8,767 bases of DNA, taken from Gammaproteobacteria bacterium TMED92. Its GTDB lineage: Bacteria > Pseudomonadota > Gammaproteobacteria > Pseudomonadales > Azotimanducaceae. Below the pieces are notes generated by a model that was not told where the DNA came from, searched no databases, and saw only the letters and a list, made by a program, of their open reading frames with translations. The stretch covers positions 2,676 through 11,442 of the forward strand of contig NHET02000126.1 in assembly GCA_002170355.2 (NCBI GenBank), written 5' to 3'. Made by a program: the position numbers and the translations under genes. Numbering within the stretch: the stretch's first letter is position 1; every line of letters starts with the position of its first letter. Positions 1 to 6,413 of this stretch are shown one piece after another.

Positions 1-1088
1 GGCAACGACGGGTCCAAATTCCTACGGCCAAGATGCGCCCAAACAGCCGCAAACATCGGCGCGAAAATAACCACGAAAATCGGGTTAACAAACTGCACCC
101 ACGAAACCGGAATCTCAAAGCCGGAAATCACCAAGTCGGTATAGTCCCGAGCAAAGATATTCAAAGATCCACCAGACTGGTCAAAACCAGACCAAAAGGC
201 AGCAGCAGCGATAAACAACAAAAACAGCAGCGTAATATTCTTTCGCTCCGCTGCATCTAATCCTGCAAAAAAGTACAAAAAGATAAAGTACAGACCGGCG
301 ACAATGGTCAAGAAGTACGCAAAATTCTCAGCAAAGATGCGGGGGTTTACTTGCACAAAGCCCATCAGACTCAGTGCAATGCCGACAATCATCACCACCA
401 GTCCGATCTGGGTATAGCGAACCAATCGACCACGAGCTTCATCAGACATTGGGTTGGGTAAAGCACCAGCATCACCCAACAAACCTCGATAACGAACGTA
501 TTGATACACCCCAAACAACATGCCGATACCGGCGGCGCCAAAACCCCAATGCCAACCGACTTTTTCGCCAAGGTAACCGCAAATGCCGTACCCAATGGTT
601 GAGCCAATGTTGATGGACATATAAAAAATGGTGAAGCCAGAATCACGTCGAGGATCTTCGTCAGCGTAGAGTTTGCCGACGATGGTAGAGATATTGCCCT
701 TCAACAAACCGGTGCCGATCACCACCAATGCGAGTCCGAGGAAAAACGTTTGGCTCAACGGCACCGCTAGGGTCAGATGACCCAAGGCAATGATAATGGC
801 GCCATAAAGCACCGCGCGCTGATGACCAAGAATGTTGTCAGCCACCCAACCACCGGGAACCACCATGAAGTACACCAACCCAACGTACACACCGTATATC
901 GCTTGGGCGTCAAGCTGATTCCACCCCAACCCTGGATTGAATCCAGCGATGGCTCCGGTCATATACAGCACCAACAGCGCACGCATGCCGTAATACGACA
1001 TACGTTCCCACATTTCGGTTAGGAATAGGGTACGCAGGCCGATCGGATGACCGAAAAACTCTCGATCGCTTAAGCTGGCTTCACTCAT
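1..1088 (-). CDS. POT/PTR2 family proton-coupled peptide transporter (3' end outside window)
   Basis: An inner-membrane major-facilitator protein expected to import di- and tripeptides with protons. I translated 362 codons from the ATG at 1088 down to position 3; the C-terminal part lies beyond the left edge. Family marks are clear: the TM1 ExxER motif (E25, E28, R29) followed by YYG at 32-34; the GxGLLKGN segment with K130; the PTR2 signature region with R148-D149, F155-Y156 and INIGS at 159-163; and the TM7 FW..F-x-Q region at 298-304. At that TM7 position most family members have EQ, but here it is D303-Q304. Many hydrophobic segments fit the usual 12-14 helices. The start is fixed by a hydrophilic N-terminus of about 20 residues before TM1. 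It overlaps the stop of the upstream DUF1272 gene by 8 bp (ATGAGTGA), indicating translational coupling. Exact substrate is unknown. Confidence 0.93.
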   Translation of the reverse strand, partial: MSEASLSDREFFGHPIGLRTLFLTEMWERMSYYGMRALLVLYMTGAIAGFNPGLGWNQLDAQAIYGVYVGLVYFMVVPGGWVADNILGHQRAVLYGAIIIALGHLTLAVPLSQTFFLGLALVVIGTGLLKGNISTIVGKLYADEDPRRDSGFTIFYMSINIGSTIGYGICGYLGEKVGWHWGFGAAGIGMLFGVYQYVRYRGLLGDAGALPNPMSDEARGRLVRYTQIGLVVMIVGIALSLMGFVQVNPRIFAENFAYFLTIVAGLYFIFLYFFAGLDAAERKNITLLFLLFIAAAAFWSGFDQSGGSLNIFARDYTDLVISGFEIPVSWVQFVNPIFVVIFAPMFAAVWAHLGRRNLDPSL

Positions 1089-1308
1089 GACGTTTGTTCA
1101 CTCTCTCGGTAGAAGCTGGGAATTTTTGCAACATTGGCCCGGACCTTAACGGTCTGGGGGCAAAGTCACCACCGCAATTTGGACAGCGCAATAAGCGCTG
1201 AGCGCAGTCGCCACAGAAGGTACATTCAAAGGAACAGATAACCGCTCCAGCTTGGTCAGCAGGCAGGTCTTGGTCGCACCGTTCGCAATTGGGCCGCAGT
1301 ATTAACAA
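1081..1308 (-). CDS. DUF1272 domain protein, small eight-cysteine putative zinc-binding protein
   Basis: A 75-residue protein that I recognise as the DUF1272 family (start LRPNCExC, then ICSFECTFCxDC and CPNCGG). Its function is not known. Eight cysteines (C8, C11, C25, C29, C32, C35, C42, C45) form four CxxC spacings, consistent with one or two bound zinc ions. The conserved part ends near R55, and about 20 variable, charged residues follow. It is probably cytoplasmic: there is no signal peptide or membrane segment. The start is TTG, preceded at about 7 nt by a near-perfect ribosome-binding site (AAGGAGG), and family proteins begin with the same M-L-x-L-R-P-N-C, so the TTG is well supported. 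The stop overlaps the transporter start by 8 bp, and the lyase gene ends 32 bp upstream, so it sits inside a polycistronic unit. Confidence 0.88.
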   Translation of the reverse strand: MLILRPNCERCDQDLPADQAGAVICSFECTFCGDCAQRLLRCPNCGGDFAPRPLRSGPMLQKFPASTERVNKRHE

Positions 1309-1315
1309 CAGCTCT

Positions 1316-1322
1316 CCTCCTT
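1316..1322 (-). promoter_or_regulatory. Strong ribosome-binding site deciding the TTG start of the DUF1272 gene
   Basis: On the minus strand the sequence reads AAGGAGGAGAGCTG followed by TTG at 1308. AAGGAGG is close to a full Shine-Dalgarno match with about 7 nt spacing. It is the strongest such site I see in the window. It lies in the only substantial gap (32 bp) of the glnS cluster, so DUF1272 may be translated more strongly than its neighbours. Confidence 0.75.
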
Positions 1323-1340
1323 GACGACGTGATCGCTAGT

Positions 1341-2249
1341 CTATGCTGGGAAATCACCAGCCTTCAACAACATGGACGGCACAGATTTACCCAGCGCAGT
1401 CTCTAGCCAACCCGCAGCCGCGATGAGCTGCCTGATATCTACGCCATGCGCCACACCACCACCTGTGAGCATGTACACCAAATCCTCGGTAGCAATATTA
1501 CCGCTGGCATTGGGCGCAAACGGACAACCACCAATGCCACCAATGCTCGCGTCCAACACGCTTACTCCTGCCGCGAGCGCCGCATAGGCATTAGCGATAC
1601 CCGTGTTACGCGTATCGTGGAAGTGCGCACGCAAAGGCATGCTGCCGAGTTGTTGCTTTAGCGCCGCGAAAGCTTGCTGTACCTGCATTGGCACACCGAC
1701 GCCTATGGTGTCGGCCAAGGCAAGTTCTACCGGACCCGCCGCGGCCAACTCTTCTGCCATGCGCTGAATACGCGACAACGGCACTGCGCCTTCAAAAGGG
1801 CAGCCAAAAGCCACGGCAATAGTGACTTGCACGGGAAAGCCCGTGTTGTTGCCATCGGTAATAATCTCGGTGGCCATACGCAGGCCCTCGTCCACCGACA
1901 AGCCCTGGTTATTCTGCCCAAAGGTATCTGTTGCCGGCACCACGAGGCCAGCCTCGTGCAAACACGTTTCACGCAGTCGCTGATAACCACGATCATTGAG
2001 AATAAGCCCGGTGTAACGTACGTCTGATTGCGTCGGCAACGCCGCACACAAGGCTTCTGCATCTGCCATTTGAGGTACACGCTGTGGGTGCACAAAGCTC
2101 GTTACCTCAATACGTTTACAGCCAGCATCCAGCGCGTGCTGGACCAACTGCAGCTTTTGCTCCGTGGTCAATAGCGTGTCTTCGTTCTGCAAACCGTCCC
2201 TAGGGCTAACTTCCATGACGGTAACGGCTGCCGGGCTAACGCTGCTCAT
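1341..2249 (-). CDS. mvaB: Hydroxymethylglutaryl-CoA lyase family protein
   Basis: A cytoplasmic TIM-barrel lyase of 302 residues, about the usual bacterial HMG-CoA lyase length. The family reaction cleaves HMG-CoA into acetyl-CoA and acetoacetate, the last step of leucine breakdown. Visible active-site features are EVSPRDGLQNE at 13-23 (R17, D18), E48 in IEVTSF, the metal-binding HFHD at 209-212 (H209, H211), the GGCPFAP loop with C242, and N251 in ASGNIATED. Departures from the classic family are S15 for the usual glycine in VGPRD, H54 in SFVHP where SFVSP is usual, and SIGGIGGCPF rather than SVAGLGGCPY. The substrate could therefore be a related 3-hydroxy-3-methyl acyl-CoA. The ATG at 2249 lies 6 bp after the glnS stop without a good ribosome-binding site of its own, so translation is probably coupled to glnS. 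A second ATG at residue 12 starts too close to the catalytic motif. Confidence 0.9.
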   Translation of the reverse strand: MSSVSPAAVTVMEVSPRDGLQNEDTLLTTEQKLQLVQHALDAGCKRIEVTSFVHPQRVPQMADAEALCAALPTQSDVRYTGLILNDRGYQRLRETCLHEAGLVVPATDTFGQNNQGLSVDEGLRMATEIITDGNNTGFPVQVTIAVAFGCPFEGAVPLSRIQRMAEELAAAGPVELALADTIGVGVPMQVQQAFAALKQQLGSMPLRAHFHDTRNTGIANAYAALAAGVSVLDASIGGIGGCPFAPNASGNIATEDLVYMLTGGGVAHGVDIRQLIAAAGWLETALGKSVPSMLLKAGDFPA

Positions 2250-2255
2250 AAGCGA

Positions 2256-3881
2256 TTAAAAGCCTTCGCGCAGACTTACCGTTTTGTTGAATACATTCGG
2301 CAAGCTTGGATCTTTACAAAAGTAACCCTGACGTTCGAACTGAAAGCGCGGACTCTGGTGCGCCATTATGGCCGGCTCCACAACCGCATTTAGCACCCTT
2401 ACCGAGTCAGGGTTGATGTCATCTAACAAGGTATCGCTGGCTGGATTCGGTACCTTGAACAAGCGCTGATAATCCCGCACTTGTACCGACACGCCTGCGT
2501 CCGCATCTACCCAATGGATAACGCCTTTCGGTTTTAACCCAGAAGTGTCTTGGCCACTACGTGAGTCGGCAAAATAAGTACAGTTGAGTTGTGCAATCTC
2601 GCCGTGGTCGTCGTAAATCACTTCGTCACAACGGATGATAAAAGCGTAACGCAGCCGCACCATCTCACCCGGCGACAAACGTTTGTATTTTTTTGGTGGC
2701 TCCAGCTCAAAGTCAGCACGCTCTATGTACAACTCGCGGCCGAAGGGCAAAGTGCGTTGGCCAAGGTCTTCGTTCTGGGCATGCCAAGGACCTTCGAGCG
2801 CAATACTTTGCGCATGCGAAAAATTTGTCAGCACAACCTTTAATGGTTCCAGCACACCCATGCCTCTGGGTGCGGCAGCTTCCATATCTTTGCGCACACA
2901 AAATTCCAGCAGGTTCATCTCTACCGTGTTGTCCTGCTTGGTCACGCCAATGCGACCACAAAAATCCCGAATAGCGGCGGCGGTGACACCACGCCGACGC
3001 AGCCCCGCAATGGTGGGCATACGCGGGTCATCCCAGCCTTCAACCAGGTTTTCATCAACCAAACGATTGAGAATGCGCTTACTCATGACGGTGTATTCCA
3101 GACCTAAACGCGAAAACTCAATCTGCGGTGGATGGTAGTTGAGGTTAATGTTGTCCAGCACCCAATCGTAGAGCGGGCGGTGGTCTTCAAACTCTAAAGT
3201 GCACAGCGAGTGCGAAATACCCTCCAACGCATCGCATATGCAGTGCGTGAAATCGTACATCGGATAAATACACCAGTCGTCGCCGGTACGCTGATGAGCG
3301 ACGTGACGAATGCGATAAATCACCGGATCACGCAGGTTGATATTGGGCGACGCCATGTCGATTTTCAGGCGCAATACGTGCTCCCCTTCGGCAAACTCGC
3401 CATCACGCATGCGCTGGAATAAGTCTAGGCTTTCTGCCACCGAGCGCTCTCGATAAGGACTGTCTTGCCCGGGTTCGGTTAGCGTACCGCGGGTAGCGCG
3501 CATTGCCTCCGCGTCTAACGAACAAACAAATGCTTTGCCAGCTTTGACCAAATCCACCGCATAGCCGTAAATCTGTTCAAAATAGTCAGAGGCGTGAGTG
3601 ACCTCAGCCCACTCAAAGCCTAACCACTGGACATCAGCTTTGATCGCCTCGACGTATTCGTCGCTTTCTTTCAGTGGATTGGTGTCGTCAAAACGCAGAT
3701 AGGTCTTACCGCCAAATTGTTCTGCAACGCCGAAGTTCAAACAGATGCTCTTGGCATGACCAATATGCAAGTAGCCGTTTGGCTCCGGCGGGAAACGCGT
3801 AACCACACCTTGCGACAGTCGCTGTTCGGCAAGATCGGATTGAATACGCTGGCGAATAAAGTCGGTGGGAGGGCTGTCCAT
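2256..3881 (-). CDS. glnS: Glutaminyl-tRNA synthetase
   Basis: A cytoplasmic class I aminoacyl-tRNA synthetase that charges tRNA-Gln with glutamine using ATP. At 541 residues it is slightly shorter than the E. coli enzyme (about 554), ending soon after the conserved FNKTVSLR tail. The Rossmann catalytic part holds PPEPNGYLHIGHAKS at 31-45 with the HIGH motif at 39-42, RFDDTNP at 63-69, the LEFEDHRPLYDW block at 229-240, and the KMSKS equivalent VMSKR at 265-269. The two-barrel anticodon-binding region follows from about residue 340 (FSHAQSI, ERADFELEPPKKYKRLSPG, LKPKGVIHWV). RFDDTNP and LEFEDHRP fit GlnRS rather than GluRS. The ATG at 3881 has only a weak upstream site (AAGA) but gives the normal N-terminus. 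It appears to lead the four-gene leftward cluster. Confidence 0.98.
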   Translation of the reverse strand: MDSPPTDFIRQRIQSDLAEQRLSQGVVTRFPPEPNGYLHIGHAKSICLNFGVAEQFGGKTYLRFDDTNPLKESDEYVEAIKADVQWLGFEWAEVTHASDYFEQIYGYAVDLVKAGKAFVCSLDAEAMRATRGTLTEPGQDSPYRERSVAESLDLFQRMRDGEFAEGEHVLRLKIDMASPNINLRDPVIYRIRHVAHQRTGDDWCIYPMYDFTHCICDALEGISHSLCTLEFEDHRPLYDWVLDNINLNYHPPQIEFSRLGLEYTVMSKRILNRLVDENLVEGWDDPRMPTIAGLRRRGVTAAAIRDFCGRIGVTKQDNTVEMNLLEFCVRKDMEAAAPRGMGVLEPLKVVLTNFSHAQSIALEGPWHAQNEDLGQRTLPFGRELYIERADFELEPPKKYKRLSPGEMVRLRYAFIIRCDEVIYDDHGEIAQLNCTYFADSRSGQDTSGLKPKGVIHWVDADAGVSVQVRDYQRLFKVPNPASDTLLDDINPDSVRVLNAVVEPAIMAHQSPRFQFERQGYFCKDPSLPNVFNKTVSLREGF

Positions 3882-4053
3882 TTGGATGTCTTATTGTTGG
3901 TTGACATGAAATCTGCGGCGCTGGGCCGACCTTGGAATCTTGCCTGACCGAGCGGCGTTGGAAAAGTCTAACACCGACCTGGACCTATCTTGCATGCAAA
4001 CTCTGCCCTACCATTAGTGTTCAATTCACTCGACTGGCCAGTTAGGAGAATGC
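3882..4053. promoter_or_regulatory. Divergent promoter region between glnS and the transglutaminase-like gene
   Basis: This 172-bp gap separates two diverging genes and must hold promoters for both, but neither is strong by eye. For glnS, the minus strand has an extended -10 candidate TGTTAGACT at 3973-3965 with no good -35. For the rightward gene, TTGCAT at 3990-3995 with a 17-bp spacer to ATTAGT at 4013-4018 is a weak candidate. The first element lies inside a 10-bp palindrome TTGCATGCAA (3990-3999). I see no attenuator-like hairpin, T-box or tRNA-like structure. The assignment of a promoter region rests on gene orientation; the individual elements are guesses. Confidence 0.4.
4044..4048 (+). 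promoter_or_regulatory. Ribosome-binding site deciding the GTG start of the transglutaminase-like gene
   Basis: AGGAG lies 5 nt before the GTG at 4054. An ATG at 4050 is in another frame and only one base from the AGGAG, so the GTG is the supported start. Confidence 0.65.
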
Positions 4054-5424
4054 GTGCGCCGGCTAACAGCGATATTTTCCGTCGTGGGTATCGGCGCCAT
4101 AGCGCTTTATTTCTTAGTGACCGGGGATTCGTCACCGAGCCTTGTTCATCATCACAATGGCGAACGCTGGTATCGCATCGAACAGAACGGTCAACACATC
4201 GGTTATATGCACAATCGGGTGTACGACCAAACACTGACCACACACATCAACTACCGCCCACCAGACGCGCCCGCAGTAACAATTCGCCAACGCCTAAAGT
4301 TCGCAGCGGCTGCGCCGTTTGCGTTACAAACAGCCGCCTACAGTCAGCGCGTTGGAAAGCAATATAGCGCCGTGTCGTTGCTCTCGAGGGCCGACAATAC
4401 TGAATTCGCCGATTACCAAGCGACCATCTTGCGCAACAGCAGCGCTAATCGGGCCACCTTCAAGGGTCAGCTCAAACTATCGGACATGTACTCTGTGGAG
4501 CGGTGGTTGAGTAGTGAGCCAGCGCCCGGGAGCACACTGAGTGCGCCCTATCCTGACTTTGAACAACTGCGGGTCAACCATCGCCAGCACCAGCTATTAG
4601 CCAGAGACCCTCAAGGTTATGACCTCATCGGCGCCGACGCAGACGCCACGACACAAACACGCCTTAACAAAGATTTTGTGGCCACAAAACTAACCATGGC
4701 CGGTCGTTACGACGTAATACTCAGCGACTCGAAAAACGCAACGCCCAAGGCATCTGCCGCCACGCGGCGCCCGGTAGCGAAAAAAATTCTACTTAGCCAA
4801 GCACTAACCCAACGCCAGCGGCTACAGCAACTGGAGCTGCAAGTGCTCGGCGACACTACCCTACCGAGCACCCTAATAACCACTTTAGGTGGGCTATCTG
4901 CGGACAGCGTTTACGCCGAACCACGAAGCTATATTGGTGAGCACATTGATTATCCGATTAGTCACCCAAAAATAAAGACCTTGTTAGCCCGCTTTGCTTT
5001 GTCTGGTAATAATCTGTCCACTGCACAAGAACTGGTGGAATTCACCAACCGCCAACTCAGTTATGTGGAAAATCAATACGCCGGTACGGTGCTCACTGCA
5101 CTCGAACAACGCCGCGGCGAATGCACCGACTTCGCCGATCTGTACACCACTCTAGCTCGCCGCTTGGGTTTGCCCGCGCGCACAGTTTATGGGCTCGCTT
5201 ACGATGCCCAGGACGCACCTGGATTTCGCTTTCATGCTTGGAATGAAGTCTATGTTGAGGATCGCTGGCACAGTGTTGACCCAACCTGGAATCAGGTGGT
5301 TGCCGACGCCACACATATTCCCTTGACCGACAGTCAATACGCCGACGTGTCGCGGCAGCGAGCGGGCCGCCCGTTAGAGTTTCGACTACTCAAAGCGCGT
5401 TATCTTGACGACCCTACGCCGTAG
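4054..5424 (+). CDS. Membrane-anchored transglutaminase-like (papain-fold) domain protein
   Basis: A 456-residue protein. Residues 1-3 are basic and about 4-22 are hydrophobic with no obvious signal peptidase site, so I infer a signal anchor with the rest in the periplasm. Residues about 30-300 form a long region I do not recognise, beginning WYRIEQNGQHIGYMH and containing an Ala/Lys/Arg-rich stretch at about 229-244 that looks like a linker. The transglutaminase-like domain covers about 320-415. C357 lies in RRGECTDFADL, H394 in FRFHAWNEVYV and D409 in WHSVDPTWNQ, giving a complete Cys-His-Asp triad. Bacterial members are usually proteases, amidases or peptide-processing enzymes rather than protein cross-linkers; the substrate here is unknown. 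The GTG start is supported by AGGAG 5 nt upstream. It is a single gene between divergent glnS and convergent tesB, whose 3' end it overlaps by 11 bp. Confidence 0.88.
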   Translation: MRRLTAIFSVVGIGAIALYFLVTGDSSPSLVHHHNGERWYRIEQNGQHIGYMHNRVYDQTLTTHINYRPPDAPAVTIRQRLKFAAAAPFALQTAAYSQRVGKQYSAVSLLSRADNTEFADYQATILRNSSANRATFKGQLKLSDMYSVERWLSSEPAPGSTLSAPYPDFEQLRVNHRQHQLLARDPQGYDLIGADADATTQTRLNKDFVATKLTMAGRYDVILSDSKNATPKASAATRRPVAKKILLSQALTQRQRLQQLELQVLGDTTLPSTLITTLGGLSADSVYAEPRSYIGEHIDYPISHPKIKTLLARFALSGNNLSTAQELVEFTNRQLSYVENQYAGTVLTALEQRRGECTDFADLYTTLARRLGLPARTVYGLAYDAQDAPGFRFHAWNEVYVEDRWHSVDPTWNQVVADATHIPLTDSQYADVSRQRAGRPLEFRLLKARYLDDPTP

Positions 5425-6289
5425 TGCGCACTAGACCTTCCTGGGTCGCGGAGGCGATCAGTCGGCCGTCGCTGGAAAAAAAGTCAGCATGCACCATGGC
5501 TCTGGCGCCTTGCGCCGATGAGGTACGCTTGTGGAACAGCAACCATTGGTCTATCGGCACCGGTCGATGGATCCATAAACTATGATCCAAGCTGGCCATC
5601 TGTAACTGCGAGCGATCTACTTGTTGTTGATGCGGCAGGTAGCCAGTAGAGACCAAACCCATATCCGACGCGTAAGCCAATAGACAGCGCGAGATCGGTT
5701 GCGACACGCCTTGTGCTTCCTCTACTGGTGCCAAAAAGCGTACCCACACTGGGTTCCATGCGCGCGCTTCAGCCCACGCTGGGGTGCCTAACTCAAACAC
5801 TGAACGCAATTCAAAAGGACGCTCGATTTTTGCCATCGGACTGAGGCGCGGATCAGCTGTTGCGCCGCCAAGTTTAATCGCCGTCTCACGGTCTTCCTGC
5901 AATTCATCGGGCAGCGGCACATTTGGCATCGGCAAACTGTGTTCCAGGCCCACTTCGCTGGTTTGAAACGAGATGTCCATATTAAAAATAGCCTGACCAG
6001 ATTGAATGGCAACCACTCGCCGAGTGGTGAACGAGCGGCCATCTCGAATGCGCTCTACCTCGTAGAGCACACGCTTGCTGGAATCACCCGGTCGCAAAAA
6101 GTAAGCGTGCATAGAATGCACATCTAGATCCGCGACGGTGCGATAGGCTGCCATAGTCGCCTGCGCTAAGACTTGACCGCCGAAAATGCGCCCGCCGTTT
6201 TCCGGTTCGTTATCTCCAAGGTAGAGATTTTCCTCAATCTGCTTCAGATCCAAGAGCGTTAACAGGCGTTGAGCGCGGCTACTGGTCAC
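5414..6289 (-). CDS. tesB: Acyl-CoA thioesterase II
   Basis: A cytoplasmic double-hotdog thioesterase of 291 residues (E. coli TesB is about 286) that hydrolyses medium- and long-chain acyl-CoA to free fatty acid and CoA. The first hotdog shows GGRIFGGQVLAQA at 32-44, HAYFLRPGD at 61-69 and RDGRSFTTRRV at 82-92. The second shows LLAYASD at 203-209, ASLDHSLWIHRP at 232-243 and SATQEGLVR at 280-288. The catalytic triad known from E. coli (Asp204, Thr228, Gln278) maps to D209, S233 and Q283; Ser for Thr is conservative and seen in other homologues. The start is GTG at 6289 with GGAG 6 nt upstream, and it gives the normal family N-terminus. It converges on the transglutaminase-like gene with an 11-bp overlap and diverges from the hydratase gene, so it is probably transcribed alone. 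Confidence 0.96.
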   Translation of the reverse strand: MTSSRAQRLLTLLDLKQIEENLYLGDNEPENGGRIFGGQVLAQATMAAYRTVADLDVHSMHAYFLRPGDSSKRVLYEVERIRDGRSFTTRRVVAIQSGQAIFNMDISFQTSEVGLEHSLPMPNVPLPDELQEDRETAIKLGGATADPRLSPMAKIERPFELRSVFELGTPAWAEARAWNPVWVRFLAPVEEAQGVSQPISRCLLAYASDMGLVSTGYLPHQQQVDRSQLQMASLDHSLWIHRPVPIDQWLLFHKRTSSAQGARAMVHADFFSSDGRLIASATQEGLVRTTA

Positions 6290-6413
6290 ACGTTACTCCA
6301 AAGGGGTCGGTTAAGGGCCGTGGCGAGAAAGCCTTTATACTCTTTGGCGAGACAATTTTGGAGCCGCCGTCATCCATTCCATCGATTTACCTGATCCACA
6401 AGATTGGGCCGAC
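6290..6413. promoter_or_regulatory. Divergent tesB / hydratase promoter region with overlapping -10 candidates
   Basis: The gap between the two diverging genes has one A/T-rich core at 6334-6341 (TTTATACT). Read rightwards it gives TATACT (6336-6341); read leftwards it gives TATAAA (6339-6334). Each matches the sigma-70 -10 consensus at five of six bases. Neither has a convincing -35 at 16-18 bp: leftwards TCCAAA at 6362-6357 is weak, and rightwards none is seen. The tesB ribosome-binding site GGAG is at 6299-6296, and another GGAG at 6360-6363 points rightwards. If both -10s are used, the two promoters would compete for polymerase. The call is tentative. Confidence 0.35.
6360..6363 (+). promoter_or_regulatory. 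Possible ribosome-binding site for an upstream hydratase start
   Basis: GGAG lies 5 nt before GTC (6369) and 8 nt before ATC (6372), both in frame with the hydratase. No ATG, GTG or TTG occurs in this frame between the stop at 6312 and the ATG at 6414. The spacing matches that of the GTG-start genes nearby, which suggests either a non-canonical start or an altered GTG. Confidence 0.3.

Noticed and set aside
374..1022. Several short open frames on both strands in the first kilobase
   Set aside because: They overlap the minus-strand transporter frame, which translates without stops from 1088 to the left edge and carries the POT motifs.
2683..3138. A 151-codon open frame on the plus strand
   Set aside because: It is antisense to the anticodon-binding and KMSKS regions of glnS. 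The product is rich in Ser and Arg without domain character.
3990..3999. 10-bp palindrome TTGCATGCAA between glnS and the transglutaminase-like gene
   Set aside because: Short palindromes of this length occur often by chance, and no second copy or flanking symmetry was seen. It is noted only within the promoter-region feature.
3990..4367. A 125-codon plus-strand frame reading across the start of the transglutaminase-like gene
   Set aside because: The GTG frame at 4054 has a proper ribosome-binding site, a membrane anchor and a complete catalytic domain. This frame has none of these and ends early.
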